64,000 nt of DNA from Pomphorhynchus laevis (Eukaryota > Acanthocephala > Palaeacanthocephala > Echinorhynchida > Pomphorhynchidae): assembly GCA_012934845.2 (NCBI GenBank), contig WNNJ02000862.1, positions 1 through 64,000 of the forward strand, in the 5' to 3' direction. The position numbers and the translations under genes are program-made. The notes under the pieces were generated by a model. It was not told the DNA's origin. It saw nothing but the letters and a program-made list of their open reading frames with translations, and ran no database searches. The stretch's first letter is position 1, and each line of letters starts with the position of its first letter. Of the stretch, positions 21,690 to 32,259 are shown piece by piece.

Positions 21690-22003
21690 TACATATAATT
21701 GATCAATAATTATTAGCTAAGTAAGCTACTGTAAACACCAGCAATGGAAAAAAGAGTCAATCTTTTTATTTAAAACGTTTCGTCCTACCTGGACTTTTTC
21801 AATCTGAAATTACAGTAATTACAGCTCAAAAATATAAAGACAAAGGAAAAAAGTAGAAAGCGACTATTACATACTTAGTCTGGTCTCCAAAAATATTATT
21901 GAAAAAGTCCAGGTAGAACGAAACGTTAAAAAAAGAATGACTCTGTTTTCCATTGCTGGTGTTAGCAGTAGTTTACTTAGCTAATAATTATTGATCAATT
22001 ATA
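21690..22003. mobile_element. Foldback/MITE element with ~110-bp arms
   Basis: TAATTGATCAATAATTATTA at the left is matched in reverse at about 21985-22003. The arms also share GTAAACACCAGCAATGGAAA and AAAACGTTTCGTCCTACCTG (as read on the left; the right copies are reverse complements with small changes). The 80-bp centre is unrelated and no protein is encoded. The left arm is about 21690-21807 and the right arm about 21893-22003. Confidence 0.8.
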
Positions 22004-22125
22004 TAATAGAACTCCATGGAGAGTCCCAGCAGACAGTGTTATTTCGAGTTGAATTCTTCAAATGATGAAAACTATATGTATGATATTTATCTGTTATATA
22101 TCCTATGTATATGAAACTCTATATA

Positions 22126-22304
22126 AGGGTTGTATAGGATACACCCATATATAAGATAGCAAATACTTATATATTTATTATATATTTATATATAATTTAT
22201 ATATTTATCTGTTATAAATATATATTTTTATAATTATATATTTATATATTTATTATAATTATAAATATATATAATTATCTGTTATGCATATGGCTGTATC
22301 CTTA
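22126..22304. repeat. AT-filled hairpin with ~18-bp arms
   Basis: AAGGGTTGTATAGGATACA near 22126-22144 faces TGTATCCTTACAACCCTT near 22287-22304 with one gap. The interior is almost pure TATA-rich low-complexity DNA. Probably a small foldback element expanded by slippage. Confidence 0.6.
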
Positions 22305-22371
22305 CAACCCTTATGTAGGGTTGCATACACATATAGGATGAGTATCTATTAAGATCCTCGTGGGATCAGTC

Positions 22372-22458
22372 ATTTACATGTGCAAAGGAACAATATCGAC
22401 TATTCATAAAACAAGAGATGCTGCTCGAATTATTATCAAACCGTATTGTCTGATTAAT
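22372..22458 (+). other. Possible orphan coding exon
   Basis: After an AG at 22370 (GTGGGATCAG) the plus strand reads SFTCAKEQYRLFIKQEMLLE and then LLSNRIV and a stop. The composition looks protein-like, but I cannot link it to another exon or a family. It could equally be a fragment of the neighbouring LTR-type fossil or of a lost gene. Confidence 0.2.
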
Positions 22459-23020
22459 GGTATTGAAATAATTCAGAGTTTGTAGTCAGAAAGAATTTAT
22501 CAGTTAACAGTTGGTAATTACTCATTTAGAGTGAAATTATAATAATATTTAACTTGCCCATGAAACGAAAATAGTCCAACTAGTCTTTGTAAATAATGTT
22601 AACCTTAAAATGTATTCCTAGCAAGCAAAGTACTATATTGTTCAATGCAAGGAATGTCTTGAATTATTGTGACAGAAACGCTGATGCTTGATCACAATGT
22701 AGATATGCAGGCGTCCCAAATAAATACAATATGTTTTGTAAATGTCGTATCGTCGATTGATCAGAACAGTCAACACATGGAAATGCAAAAACGAAGCGAG
22801 AATATTCATCCAAAACTGTGAGGAGAAAACGATTATTTGATCTTGATAGTAGTGTTCCCTTATAGTCAATATTTAATCGTTCGAATGGTTGTGTCGCCTT
22901 TGTTAAAATCGACTGAGGTTTTGAATAGAACTGTGGTTTTATAATCTTACAAATTGAGCAATTGTCAGTGAATGACAAGACGTCTTCTGTTAAAAAAGTT
23001 TGAGATCTAAAGTAAATACA

Positions 23021-23142
23021 ATCAATCCAGTTCCAGATCAATCCAGTTCCAGATCAATCCAGTTCCAGATCAATCCACTTCCAGATCAATCCACTTCCAG
23101 ATCAATCCACTTCCAGATCAATCCAGTTCCAGATCAATCCAG
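23021..23142 (+). repeat. 16-bp minisatellite at the LINE family-A 5' end
   Basis: The unit ATCAATCCAGTTCCAG (with CAGTTCC/CACTTCC variants) starts at 23021 and repeats every 16 bp to 23133: seven full units and a 10-bp part. Family-A copy 2 has only one unit at the same place (minus strand, near 39296-39316). The array therefore marks the element's own 5' end, and its copy number varies. Confidence 0.9.
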
Positions 23143-24772
23143 CAAATTTAACAGTTTTAATGCAAAAGGACGTCGATGGGAGGACGTAACAAGATAGCTA
23201 CTACCGACACCAAATGTGCTCAACTACAAGTACAATGCTCGACACACGACTGCAGCGTCTAGACTACAGTCGCATGCGACAGCAGTAAGTCTAAAGAAGA
23301 CTTCATATGCGGCTTTTGTGCCAACAAACTCATACGCGACCTTTCCCATAAGAACATATCAATCTCCAACGTGTCCACTCAAACCACCCCAGTCGTTTCT
23401 GACATCCTTTGTCAACCCACTAATCTTGTCATCACATGCACATCTAATCCCATGTCTTCACTTCCCGACACACCCCGTATATTCCCTTTTGTCTCGTTTC
23501 TCAATAACCTACATCCCTCAATCAAAATAACCTTTGCCAACCTTCACAATCCTTCCACTCATAACCTTTCCTCACATCGCTCACCACCCTCTCTATTATC
23601 CGAATCCTCTTTGTCTACCGCTGTAAACCTACTCCCTTGATATCCTCAACTCCCAGCTCTCCTATCGTGATCTCACCAACTCACGTTAATCGTCCTCCTT
23701 TACGGAAGCGCTTTCCTACTCTCGATCGTTGCGTCATCGTCACTAATATCACTCCTTCCACCTCTTTATCTCCACAAGCACGTCTCGACCACGATGTTTT
23801 CGCATTCAGATCCATCCTCTAGTATCTTGTTCCTGCGGATAACCCATCTTTTTTCAACCTCTCGTCTCTCGTTCCTGCGGATAACCCATCCTTTTTCAAC
23901 AACATCTCTCCTGTCGCATTCATCCGCCTAAATAAATTTTCTCAATCTAATCCTTCCCAGCCCCCTCTCCTAAAAGTTGTTTTCAAGCATTACTCTCAAG
24001 CGTCTTCTGTCCTCTCCCAACGATTCAAACTCATGTCCTCTCCTCACACCCTCCCTTATCCGATCTGCCTTACTCAAATCGTCTCTATCCTATCCAACAA
24101 TAACATATTCCCCAACCCACGATCTCGCCTTTCTTTTCGACTCTGAACTCAAATACATTCTCGATATTCTTTCGCCCTACAAGCCTCACCCACAACGTCG
24201 CTTGCACCGTGCCCCATGGTTTGACATCCAGTGCCTACTCTCAAGGCGTCCACTCCGTCATGCTTTTAGAGTATATCACCGCTCTCTCAGACGTGATATC
24301 AGCTCGATCACTCCGTCTTCCCGTGATACCTATCTTGCTCATCGGCGGTCTCATCTCCAACTACTACATACTAAATGCAACTCATTTTGGCAGCATAAAA
24401 TCATCACTTCATTCAACACTAACTCAACCCTTGCTCGCTCCTCTTAGCCGTGCAACATCAACTCCCATGATTATTCGTCATTTTTATAGAGCAAAGTATC
24501 CACGTTGCTCTCTCACACCCCGGTATCCATCCTATCCCACTCTGCCCCGCCTAGCCTCATTCTCCCGGAACTCTTTCATCTTCTCCCTGTCTCACCTACA
24601 GAAGTATCATCTGTCCTCATGTCCTTGCCCAACAAAACCTCACCTGCCGATCCCCTGCCTACTCACAAATTAAAATTCATATGCTCATCGATATTCCCAT
24701 TTCTCATAACCATGTTTAACTCGTCCATCCGAGGTCGTATCTTCCATTCACACTGGAAATCCCCAATCGTTC

Positions 24773-24821
24773 TTCCCCTCCTTTACAATCTGAAAAGGAG
24801 GGGAAGAACGTCTTCCCCTCC
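24773..24821. repeat. Private palindrome inside LINE family A copy 1
   Basis: CGTTCTTCCCCTCCTTT is followed, after an 8-base loop, by AAAGGAGGGGAAGAACG, a perfect 17-bp inverted repeat. Copy 2 lacks it, so it arose locally by an inverted duplication. Confidence 0.8.
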
Positions 24822-25657
24822 GTATCGTGGAATGGAATATCGTCCCATTTCACTACTCCCTACTCCTTCTAAGCTCTTAGAATGCCTCATCTTAATACAG
24901 ATCAACGCTTATCTCTCCTCATCCAATCTGTACCCACCTTTCCAATCCGCTTTCCGCTCTAATCACTCCACAGAAATCGCATGCATAAAAGTGTACAACG
25001 ACTTACTCATTTCTCGAGACAAGGCTCTATATAGTGTTCTCATCTCCCTCGACCTCTCCTCCGCATTCGACATTGTCGACTACTCCGTCCTCCTTTCTCG
25101 CCTTCGTTATGATTACGGCTTTTCTTCCTCCTCCGTAGCATGGTTTGCCTCATATCTATCCGACCGTTTCTTTCGCGTCTGTTCAAATTCACCATCCTCC
25201 CCTCCCATCGCTATTTTTTTGCGGGGCCCCACAAGGTTCAGTCCTAGGTCGCCTGCTTTTCTCTCTTCTGCTTGGCGATCTCTCTCCGTTTATCAAACCT
25301 TTTTCCTATAACGTCATGCAATACGCCGATGACATCCTCATCTATGCTCATGCACCCGTACATCGCATACACGATATCGGCATTTCTGCCTCCAACTGTC
25401 TTACTCTATCAACGAACATCTCTCCAATCACCATCTCGTTCTAAACCCCGACAAGTCTAAAATAATGTGGATCCTCCCTCGTAAACCAAACATATCTCCT
25501 CCCACTGTATATTTTGCCTCATCGATCATCCCCATAGTCCACAATCTCACTTGCTTACGCTTCCATTTCGATGATCACCTTTCCCTTAAACCCTTCGTCC
25601 GTGACAAGGTCCGCTCGTCTAACTTAATTTTCCGTGGCATCCGCCGTATCCGACTAT

Positions 25658-25690
25658 TTGTGCAATCCGACTCACGGATTGCACAAAATA
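25658..25690. repeat. Snap-back filler at a LINE 3' junction
   Basis: TGTGCAATCCG, a 5-base loop and CGGATTGCACA form an 11-bp perfect hairpin exactly where family-A copy 1 stops and the fossil gypsy sequence resumes. It looks like template-switch filler from the insertion or from later repair. Confidence 0.6.
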
Positions 25691-26289
25691 TCGTGCAGCC
25701 TCTCTCGTTGAAATTTACCAGTGGAAGCATACCGGGATAATGTATTTGCAGCAACATTATGACTACCTTTACGATAAAATATATTGAAATTGAAAGGTAC
25801 TAATTCTATGTGCAATCTTGCAATTTCCTCGTTATTTATTCTGTTAGAATGACGACAATTAAACATCAATGCTACTGACCGTTGGTATATTATCAACTTG
25901 AAACGATGCGGTAATAGGTGATTACGCCAATGCCGCGATGATTCAACAATTGCAAACACCTCTTTTTAATAGACGGTGCACGTTGTTATACTTGACTAAG
26001 CGACTTCGAGTAAAATGCGATTGGGTTACCTTCATGGCTCAAAACTGCACCAATGGTTTTATCTGACAGGTGTGTTTCAACAACCAGATGTTTAGAAGGA
26101 TGATATGTATGTAAAACATCATTAGTAATTTCATTCTTTAACTTTCTTGTACAATTGTGAACTTCTTCGAATTTAGGAAACTGCACACTCTAAAGCGGAC
26201 GGATTTAATATAATTATGACACATCTATGAGAAATTTGTTCGATTATGGAAAAGGGTAAAGAATGCCAAACAGAAATACACGATGTTCA

Positions 26290-27133
26290 GAACCACTGTA
26301 ACCGAAGTTCGATTACATGCAGAGCACACTTCTTTATACCTCCTAGACGAGCTGATTGTAGCCGGTAGCAATCATCATTAGGGTGAACTACCATCAGTCG
26401 TATACATGTATATACGATTCTTTATATACGTGCTTTCCGAATAATTCGAATTTTATTCGACAGGAATTTTAGTTGCTGTCGTTGCTTGATTTCTCATAGG
26501 ATCCCTTTAGAGGATATATTTTTATAATTAGATCGTAGAATGTGTAACACTGTGCTCCAGGAGCTAATATGCTTCAGTTTCATAATCGTAGATGTTGCCA
26601 AGAAAACCGGAGTTCGCTTACATGCAGAACAGATTTTTTTATTACTCCTAGACGAGCTGATGGTAGCCGGCAGCACTCATCAGTAGGGTGAACTACCATC
26701 AGTCGTTTCGGCTGCCTTGTGATATATTAAATAGGCATTTCCGAGAATTTGCTTACGTGGTAGCATGGGCCTAGTCTCTTTATACTAACCATGTGCTTTC
26801 CGGACCATCCTAATTTTATCCGGCAGGAATTTTACTCGCTGTCGTTGCTTGCTTTCTCACAGGATCCTTTAGAGGATACATTGTTATAATTTTATATCTG
26901 ACTGTGTTAAACTGTGCTCCAAGATAGCCGGCAGCACTCATCAGTAGGGTGAACTAATATCAGTCGTTTCTGCTGCATCATGATATTTAAAAGGTGTCTA
27001 CGAGAATTTGCTTTTACATGGTAGAATTGGAATAGTTACCATCAATTAACGACGTAATATCCTGATCATCCTAATTATTTTCGCAGAAAATTAAATTGCT
27101 GTCGCTGCTTGTTTCTCATTAGATCCTTTAGAG
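26290..27133. repeat. Three diverged direct repeats, possibly LTR-derived
   Basis: Blocks near 26290-26530, 26610-26900 and 26925-27133 share GACGAGCTGATGGTAGCCGG (or variants), GTAGGGTGAACTACCATCAG, and a later GGATCCTTTAGAGGATA or close form. The first two copies contain a long hairpin: CTGATGGTAG and CTACCATCAG around a 26-base loop in copy 2. They lie beside the gypsy-like fossil on its upstream side, so degraded LTR units are a reasonable guess. The third copy is interrupted by the hAT element at 27134. Confidence 0.55.
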
Positions 27134-27453
27134 CAGAGGGACCAACACTTTTCGATGAAGCGCCAATTTCCCTTTCAGAGAATATCAAATGCGTCAATAT
27201 TTTGTTGCAAGAACCCACAAATTTTTCAAATATTTGCGTTTTTCAATCAAAAATGTTGAAAAATATATAACTTTGCTTTCATTAATAAGTAAAGCGTTCA
27301 AACTAACTTTTGGAAATAATCGTAAAAAAAAACTGAAAATTTTTATTAACAACTTTATAAGAAAAATCTCGTCTTTATTAAAAAGATAATGCGCCATCGT
27401 GCATCGTCCAATGTGCCACATGTGGCGCATGCGCCATGAGTTAACCACTTCTG
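27134..27453. mobile_element. Short hAT-type element (MITE) with 8-bp target duplication
   Basis: The ends are CAGAGGGACCAACACTT on the left and, as reverse complement, CAGAAGTGGTTAACTCATGG on the right. They share the hAT pattern CAG..G...AAC and a subterminal GCGCC. The flanking octamers are CTTTAGAG and CTTTATAG, matching 7 of 8. The length of 320 bp and the lack of any coding frame make it non-autonomous. It inserted into the third LTR-like repeat. Confidence 0.75.
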
Positions 27454-27474
27454 CTTTATAGTATACGGTTTAAT

Positions 27475-28297
27475 ATATAGGTCAAATCCAGGCTGAAAAA
27501 AAAATAGGAGGGTTAGCGGCAGGAAGGGCATTTGGCTGTAAAAAATCCGCCCGAACATAAACATGCCAACAAATTTACTATCTAACGATCGAGCCATGGC
27601 GTACCCCGAATGGGACGCACAGTCTCATTGCCCTGGGGTTTTCGAATAATAAACTAGGGCTACCGAGCTAAAACGGAACCGGGTAAGAAACAAGTTGTCA
27701 CGACCAACAGAATGGCTAGTCTAAACGTCGGAAGGCTACTGATTAATAACGGACTCGGCTAAAGAAACAAGTCGTCACGACCATCAGAATGGCTAGCCTA
27801 ACCGTCGGATCGATGACAGGTGAAGCAGGGAAGTAGTAGATATGATGAGGAGACGCCAATTCGTATTGTCAGTGACTAAGAAACCAGATGGAAAGGAGCG
27901 AAGTCCAGAGACCTTGGAGATATGCATAACCTCATTTACAGCTGTGGATCGAGTGGCAGAAATTGTGTGGATGTGATCATTGATCGAGAGCTTGTGGATA
28001 ATGTTTTGAAAGTAAAGATGACAAGTGATAGAGTTATATCCTTGATGATTAATTGGCATGGGGAGATAATCACAATCGTTTTCGTGTGTGCTACACAAGT
28101 TGGCTGCAATGATAAAGAAAATGATGAATTCTGGAAAGTCCTATCCGAAACGACGACTATAAGAAACTGTCGATATGGAATACTCGGAAATTTCAATGGC
28201 CACATCGGATCGAGAGATGACTATGAACTAACCCCAGGCGGACATAGCATCGGGATGAGAAATTCCGAAGAATGAAGAGCTTTTAGAATCTTTTGGT
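27475..28297 (+). mobile_element. RTE-like LINE, 5' part with endonuclease
   Basis: The plus strand reads MASLNVGRL, VVDMMRRRQFVLSV, VISLMINWHGEIITIV and YGILGNFNGHIGSRDDYEL, which are the endonuclease blocks of RTE-group LINEs. A segment of about 45 bp (27690 and 27762) is duplicated in tandem at the start. The frame is broken by several stops and shifts. The sequence stops at the word corresponding to 'EELLESF' near 28297 and resumes at 39829, so a large block was inserted here. Confidence 0.8.
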
Positions 28298-29458
28298 TAT
28301 TAAAACTTACAATTAATCACATAATAAATAACATACAATTTTTCCTGTTAGTTCCGCTCGCTACTTACAACTATCGACTACTTACAACTAACGACTTGCA
28401 AACTAACGGAGTTTAAACATTCGTGACTATAACTAACTAATTGACATCTTATTTTGACAAAAAGAAAGCTAACTAAAAATGTCGGCATGCAACTCAAGTC
28501 CGTCAAGGAAACCTACATCGAAAAGCAAATTGGATGCGACAGCAAAACTGCAATGTTTGGACTCACGTTGCCATTCCTTTCACTGACGAGGATAACATTT
28601 CAGGACGGAATTTCCTCTGCGGCTTGTTGTGCTGCCCTCGTAGGTAAGCTAATGAAGCATGACCACTCAAACGGTGGAGACGTTATGGAGGCTAACGAAA
28701 ACAGAGTTGTGCTCAAAAAATAAACTTAATGATGTCTCTCAGTCGACTCAGATCGCTGTTATACCTGGACCATCAACAAACGACAAAATATCTTCCAAGA
28801 TATCGTTGTCATTCGTTTGATTACTAACTCCTCGCCATCTATGAATCCCGGTTTTGAAACTTATCTCACACACACACTCTTCCTTTAACTACGGATAAAA
28901 CTTCACTAAATCTTCATCTTCCTAACAATATAAACAGTAAAGGCCTTCATCTCGTACCTAATTTTTCATATTCATTCCCACATCTAACTACATCTCATAA
29001 CTCTTTCTTCTCTTCAGTACTACTTACTCTACCTCCACCATATCACTTCTCAATAATTCACATCCTTCCGTCAAAATCAATTCCAGTAATATCACCGATC
29101 AACAGATTCAACAATCCACTCCTGTCACACATGCTTAAACCGTATCACCTCTTAATAATTTACATCCTTCCGTCAAAATCATCTCCGGTAACATCTCCGA
29201 TCAAAGGATTCAACACTCCACTTCTGTCACACATGCTTTAAACTATCTTAAATCTTCAATTAGCACCCCTGTCATTCCCACGTTTACCTGCTCTTCTGCC
29301 TTTACTCCTACCGTGTCTGTCCGTCCACCACTTCCACATAATCGTTTTCCTTCGCGTGATCGCTGTATTATCATATCTAATTTAAAGCTTTCCGAATCTG
29401 CTTATTCTCAATGTCGTCTCGATGATGATGTATCTGCTTTCAGGTATACCCTCTAAAC
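28298..29458 (+). mobile_element. L2-like LINE, family B copy 1, 5' section (ORF1)
   Basis: It begins near the string GTTCCGCTCGCTAC, which also starts family-B copy 2. ORF1 follows, with a PHD-like cysteine block in broken frames (IGCDSKTAMFG; compare VGCDSKDCDVW in copy 2) and later RPPLPHNRFPSRDRCIIIS. Frames are short and broken. The section ends exactly at the hAT element at 29459. Confidence 0.75.
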
Positions 29459-32259
29459 CAGGGGTCTCCAAACTACGGACCGCGGGTCACATCCAGCCCA
29501 CTGACAGATTTTTTCTGGCCCGCGGAGAGCTAGCGTACTTGAAACTCCTTTTATAGCACATATTTTTCTAGCAAATTAACTTAAGTTCACTGAAGTATTC
29601 AAATTTTATGTTAAATAATTCTAAAGATAACATTTATATTGATATAGTCCTGGGCTAACTACTAATAACATTGTTGTAGGCTTATTGTTTTTGTTTTTGA
29701 AATAAGTTGGGTAAAGAAACACGGAATTGTAATGAGTAAAGACATGTATAATATGCAGAATATTTAACTTCAGTATATAATAACTAACAAATTATTGAAA
29801 TGAATCCAACTAAATTTCATACATTTTAAATTAAAACACAACTTATTACATGCCTAATGACATATCAAATACTAATGAGATTTATGTAACTGAGATTTTC
29901 CACTGATAATAGTTTTAAGTTGTGGACTAATTTTACTTGTACCAATTATTAAAATGAATTTAAAATTCTCGTCGGTTAATTTAGATCTGTAAGCATTTTT
30001 TATGTACTTCATTTTGAAGAAGGTCTTCTCAAACAAATAAGTAGTGCCAAAAACAGAAAACAGCCCACAAGCAAATTTATGCAACTTAGAAAATTGTGGC
30101 AGTGGAAGACTCTTATAAAATTCCAACAATGATGAGTTTTGATATTTGTTCTTTATTATATCACTGCACTGTAGATCAATCATTTCAATTTGAAGTTCAG
30201 AGGCTAGGGTTTCAATGTCAGCATCAAAAGGATTCCGGAAAATCTTAATTTGATTCGCAATGAAATCAAAGTCCGAGAAACGCGTATCAAAATTTGTTTT
30301 CAAATAACTCAAAGTTTCGATTGCAAAATCTATAGGAAACTCAGTCTCAGTGGTGTGGCTGAAAATTTCACATGTTTTAAAATGTGAAAAACATTTGCTT
30401 CGTAGTTGTGATTGAAACAGTATCAATTTATTCCGGAATGATTTGATATTAGTGTATAAATCAGGGAGATTCTGGTCTTCTCCTTGCAATCTCAAATTCA
30501 GTTAGTTCACATGTTTTGTCAAATCAACATAGAATGCTAACTTCCACAGCCATGCTTTGTTTTGTAATTCAGTAAGAGGGCGATGCTTTTCATTCAAAAA
30601 AATTTCGATCACTGCTCGAAGTTCAAAAAGCGCTTAAGGACTTTCCCACAACTAAGCCAACGTATGGCAGTATGATAAGACAAGTCATTTTCTCCAATCT
30701 CTTCAATAAATTGTCGGAAGTGTCGATAATTCAGCCCGAAAGTTTTGCTAAAATTAACGGTTGATATGACTGGTTTCAGAACTTCAGACATATTCAAATA
30801 TTTTCTGCACAAATACTGTTGATGAATGATATAATGTAAGACTAATGGTTTTGAACCACCGTCATTTTCTACAGCCGTTGACACAAGAGCGACTACTCCT
30901 TTATCTTTCCCACTCATGTTTTTGCCTCCATCAGTTGTAATACATTTCAAGTTTTTCCATCGAAGGTTCTTTTGATTAATGGCCATTTCAACTCCTTTAA
31001 AAATATCTGCACCAGTAGTTGTCCCATGAATACTATACATATCAAAGAGTTCTTCATGCATTTCATAGCTTTTATCTACTCCTCGAATATGAATCAACAC
31101 CTGAGCAGTGTCTGTCACATCCGTTGAATCATCCAAGGCCAAAGAAAACCACTCAACATGTCCATTTTTGTCGAACAGTTGAGAGGATATATTTTCAGCA
31201 ATGTTTTCTACCCTTCGAGCCACAGTGTTTGCCGACAAGCTGACAGTTTTTAATGAATTTACCTTTTCAGGCTACATTTCTTCGGCTACTGCATTTATGC
31301 ATTCTTTAATCATTTCTCCATAGGTGAATGTTTTTCCACGTTTTGCTATTTCAAGAGCCACACGAAAGCTGGCACGAGTTGCTGCCTCTTGTTCAGTTTT
31401 GAGTTTTGTAAATGAAGATTGCTGCGATTTCAATCCGCGCTTCATTTCTTCTAATTTTTCTGTCGGCGAACTTCCTGTGTATTTTGAGTGATTTTCAAAA
31501 TGTTTTGCTTCATAATGACGTTTAATGTTATATTCTTTGAGAACGACTATGATTTCGTTGCAAATCAAACACAGCGCCTTGTTACTGGACTCAATTACGA
31601 AATACTGAATGCTCCACTAATCTTTGAATTTTCTGCATTCACTATCAATTTTTCGCTTCTTTTCCATACTACTAAATCACACACAAGAGCGTCAATTAAA
31701 TAAAAATACTGTTACAATGATGCCTTAAAGTTTAAGACTTAAACTGAAACACGCACAACCACGTTTTAAGGAGGTACGCACTATTTTATTTCACAACGGT
31801 ATCATATGAACTGACTTGTGGTTGCGCCACTTGCCTTCTTATATATATATTCCAATTACTGCCATCTATAAGTGTGTGTAGAAAACAGTGGAACTTTCTC
31901 GAACAAAAGAGATTATTCTGTACGCGCTATTAGCGCCATCTGTTTGAGATAGAAGATACTGTCTATTTCCGCTTGCATCCACCAGGTGTCGTGTCACGTT
32001 ACTTCTAATGGCTCGTACTCTACGGCTGATACATAAATTACAGATAAGTGCAGAAAATTAATAATTTGCAGTAGATGCGTTTTGCGGACTTTAGTCCGAT
32101 TTGCAGCCTTTTTTAAACGTCGCTACTTTTTCAGACATTTTTTCATTTTTTTCACTATTCCACTTTTTACCACCGGCAACAATGATAATATGGTTTGGCC
32201 CTCGGAACTTACTGGAGTAATAAGTATGGCCCTAAGGCTGGAAAGTTTGGAGACCCCTG
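29459..32259 (-). mobile_element. hAT transposon with GTF2IRD2-type transposase
   Basis: The terminal inverted repeats are CAGGGGTCTCCAAACT at 29459 and its exact reverse complement ending at 32259. Length is 2.8 kb. The transposase lies on the minus strand. The expected 8-bp target duplication is absent (CTCTAAAC versus CACTGTAT). Instead a 98-bp stretch of LINE family B occurs on both sides, about 80% identical by eye. This suggests recombination between two LINE copies or a complex insertion. Confidence 0.9.
29872..31665 (-). pseudogene. hAT transposase, BED-finger and GTF2IRD2-like, broken
   Basis: From the start near 31665 the frame reads MEKKRKIDSECRKFKD, an in-frame TAG, then a BED-type finger (CLICNEIIVVLKEYN...H...H), EMKRGLKSQQSSF and FTYGEMIKECIN. 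After a TAG near 31273 the same frame continues to SLALDDSTDVTDTAQ, ITTDGGKNMSGKDKG and YHTAIRWLSCGKVL, ending at a stop near 30609. The C-terminal part (29872-30495) contains KLHKFACGLFSVFGTTYLFE and KMKYIKNAYRSKLTDEN, the hAT dimerisation region. At least three stops or breaks make it inactive. The family moves DNA by cut-and-paste, and vertebrate GTF2IRD2/ZBED proteins derive from relatives. Confidence 0.9.

Larger units (their letters stand above)
23018..25657 (+). mobile_element. L2-like LINE, family A copy 1, internally deleted and 3'-truncated
   Basis: The order is 5' minisatellite (23021-23142), ORF1 (from about 23170), then the reverse transcriptase part of ORF2 to about 25657. Motifs seen are RPISLLPTPSKLLE, SLDLSSAFDIVD (motif A), GSVLG in an offset frame, and QYADDILIYAHAP (motif C). 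Compared with family-A copy 2 (35276-39345), about 0.9 kb is missing. The sequence passes from ORF1 (QRFKLMSS) directly to a point after the endonuclease domain, so the endonuclease is gone. Several frameshifts separate the pieces. It sits inside the gypsy-like fossil in the opposite orientation and ends next to an unusual inverted filler at 25659-25686. Confidence 0.85.
22640..26200 (-). mobile_element. Ty3/gypsy-like LTR retrotransposon fossil, split by a LINE
   Basis: Recognisable parts on the minus strand are reverse-transcriptase/RNase H regions (about 25700-26190; blocks such as LVVETHLSDKTIGAVLS and HIELVPFNFNIFYRKGSHN) and an integrase region (about 22640-23020; zinc-binding C..C then a core with VLDEYSRFVFAFPC). 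The order is that of Ty3/gypsy elements. A family-A LINE lies between the two parts. The element is an old, broken fossil with several breaks; no gag or complete LTR is assignable, although repeats at 26290-27133 may be LTR-derived. Confidence 0.8.

Noticed and set aside
26640-26720. Hammerhead on the minus strand of the LTR-like repeats
   Set aside because: GCCGAAACGAC and CTGATGAG occur with complementary GGCAGC/GCTGCC, but the stems would cross each other and the core order is wrong.
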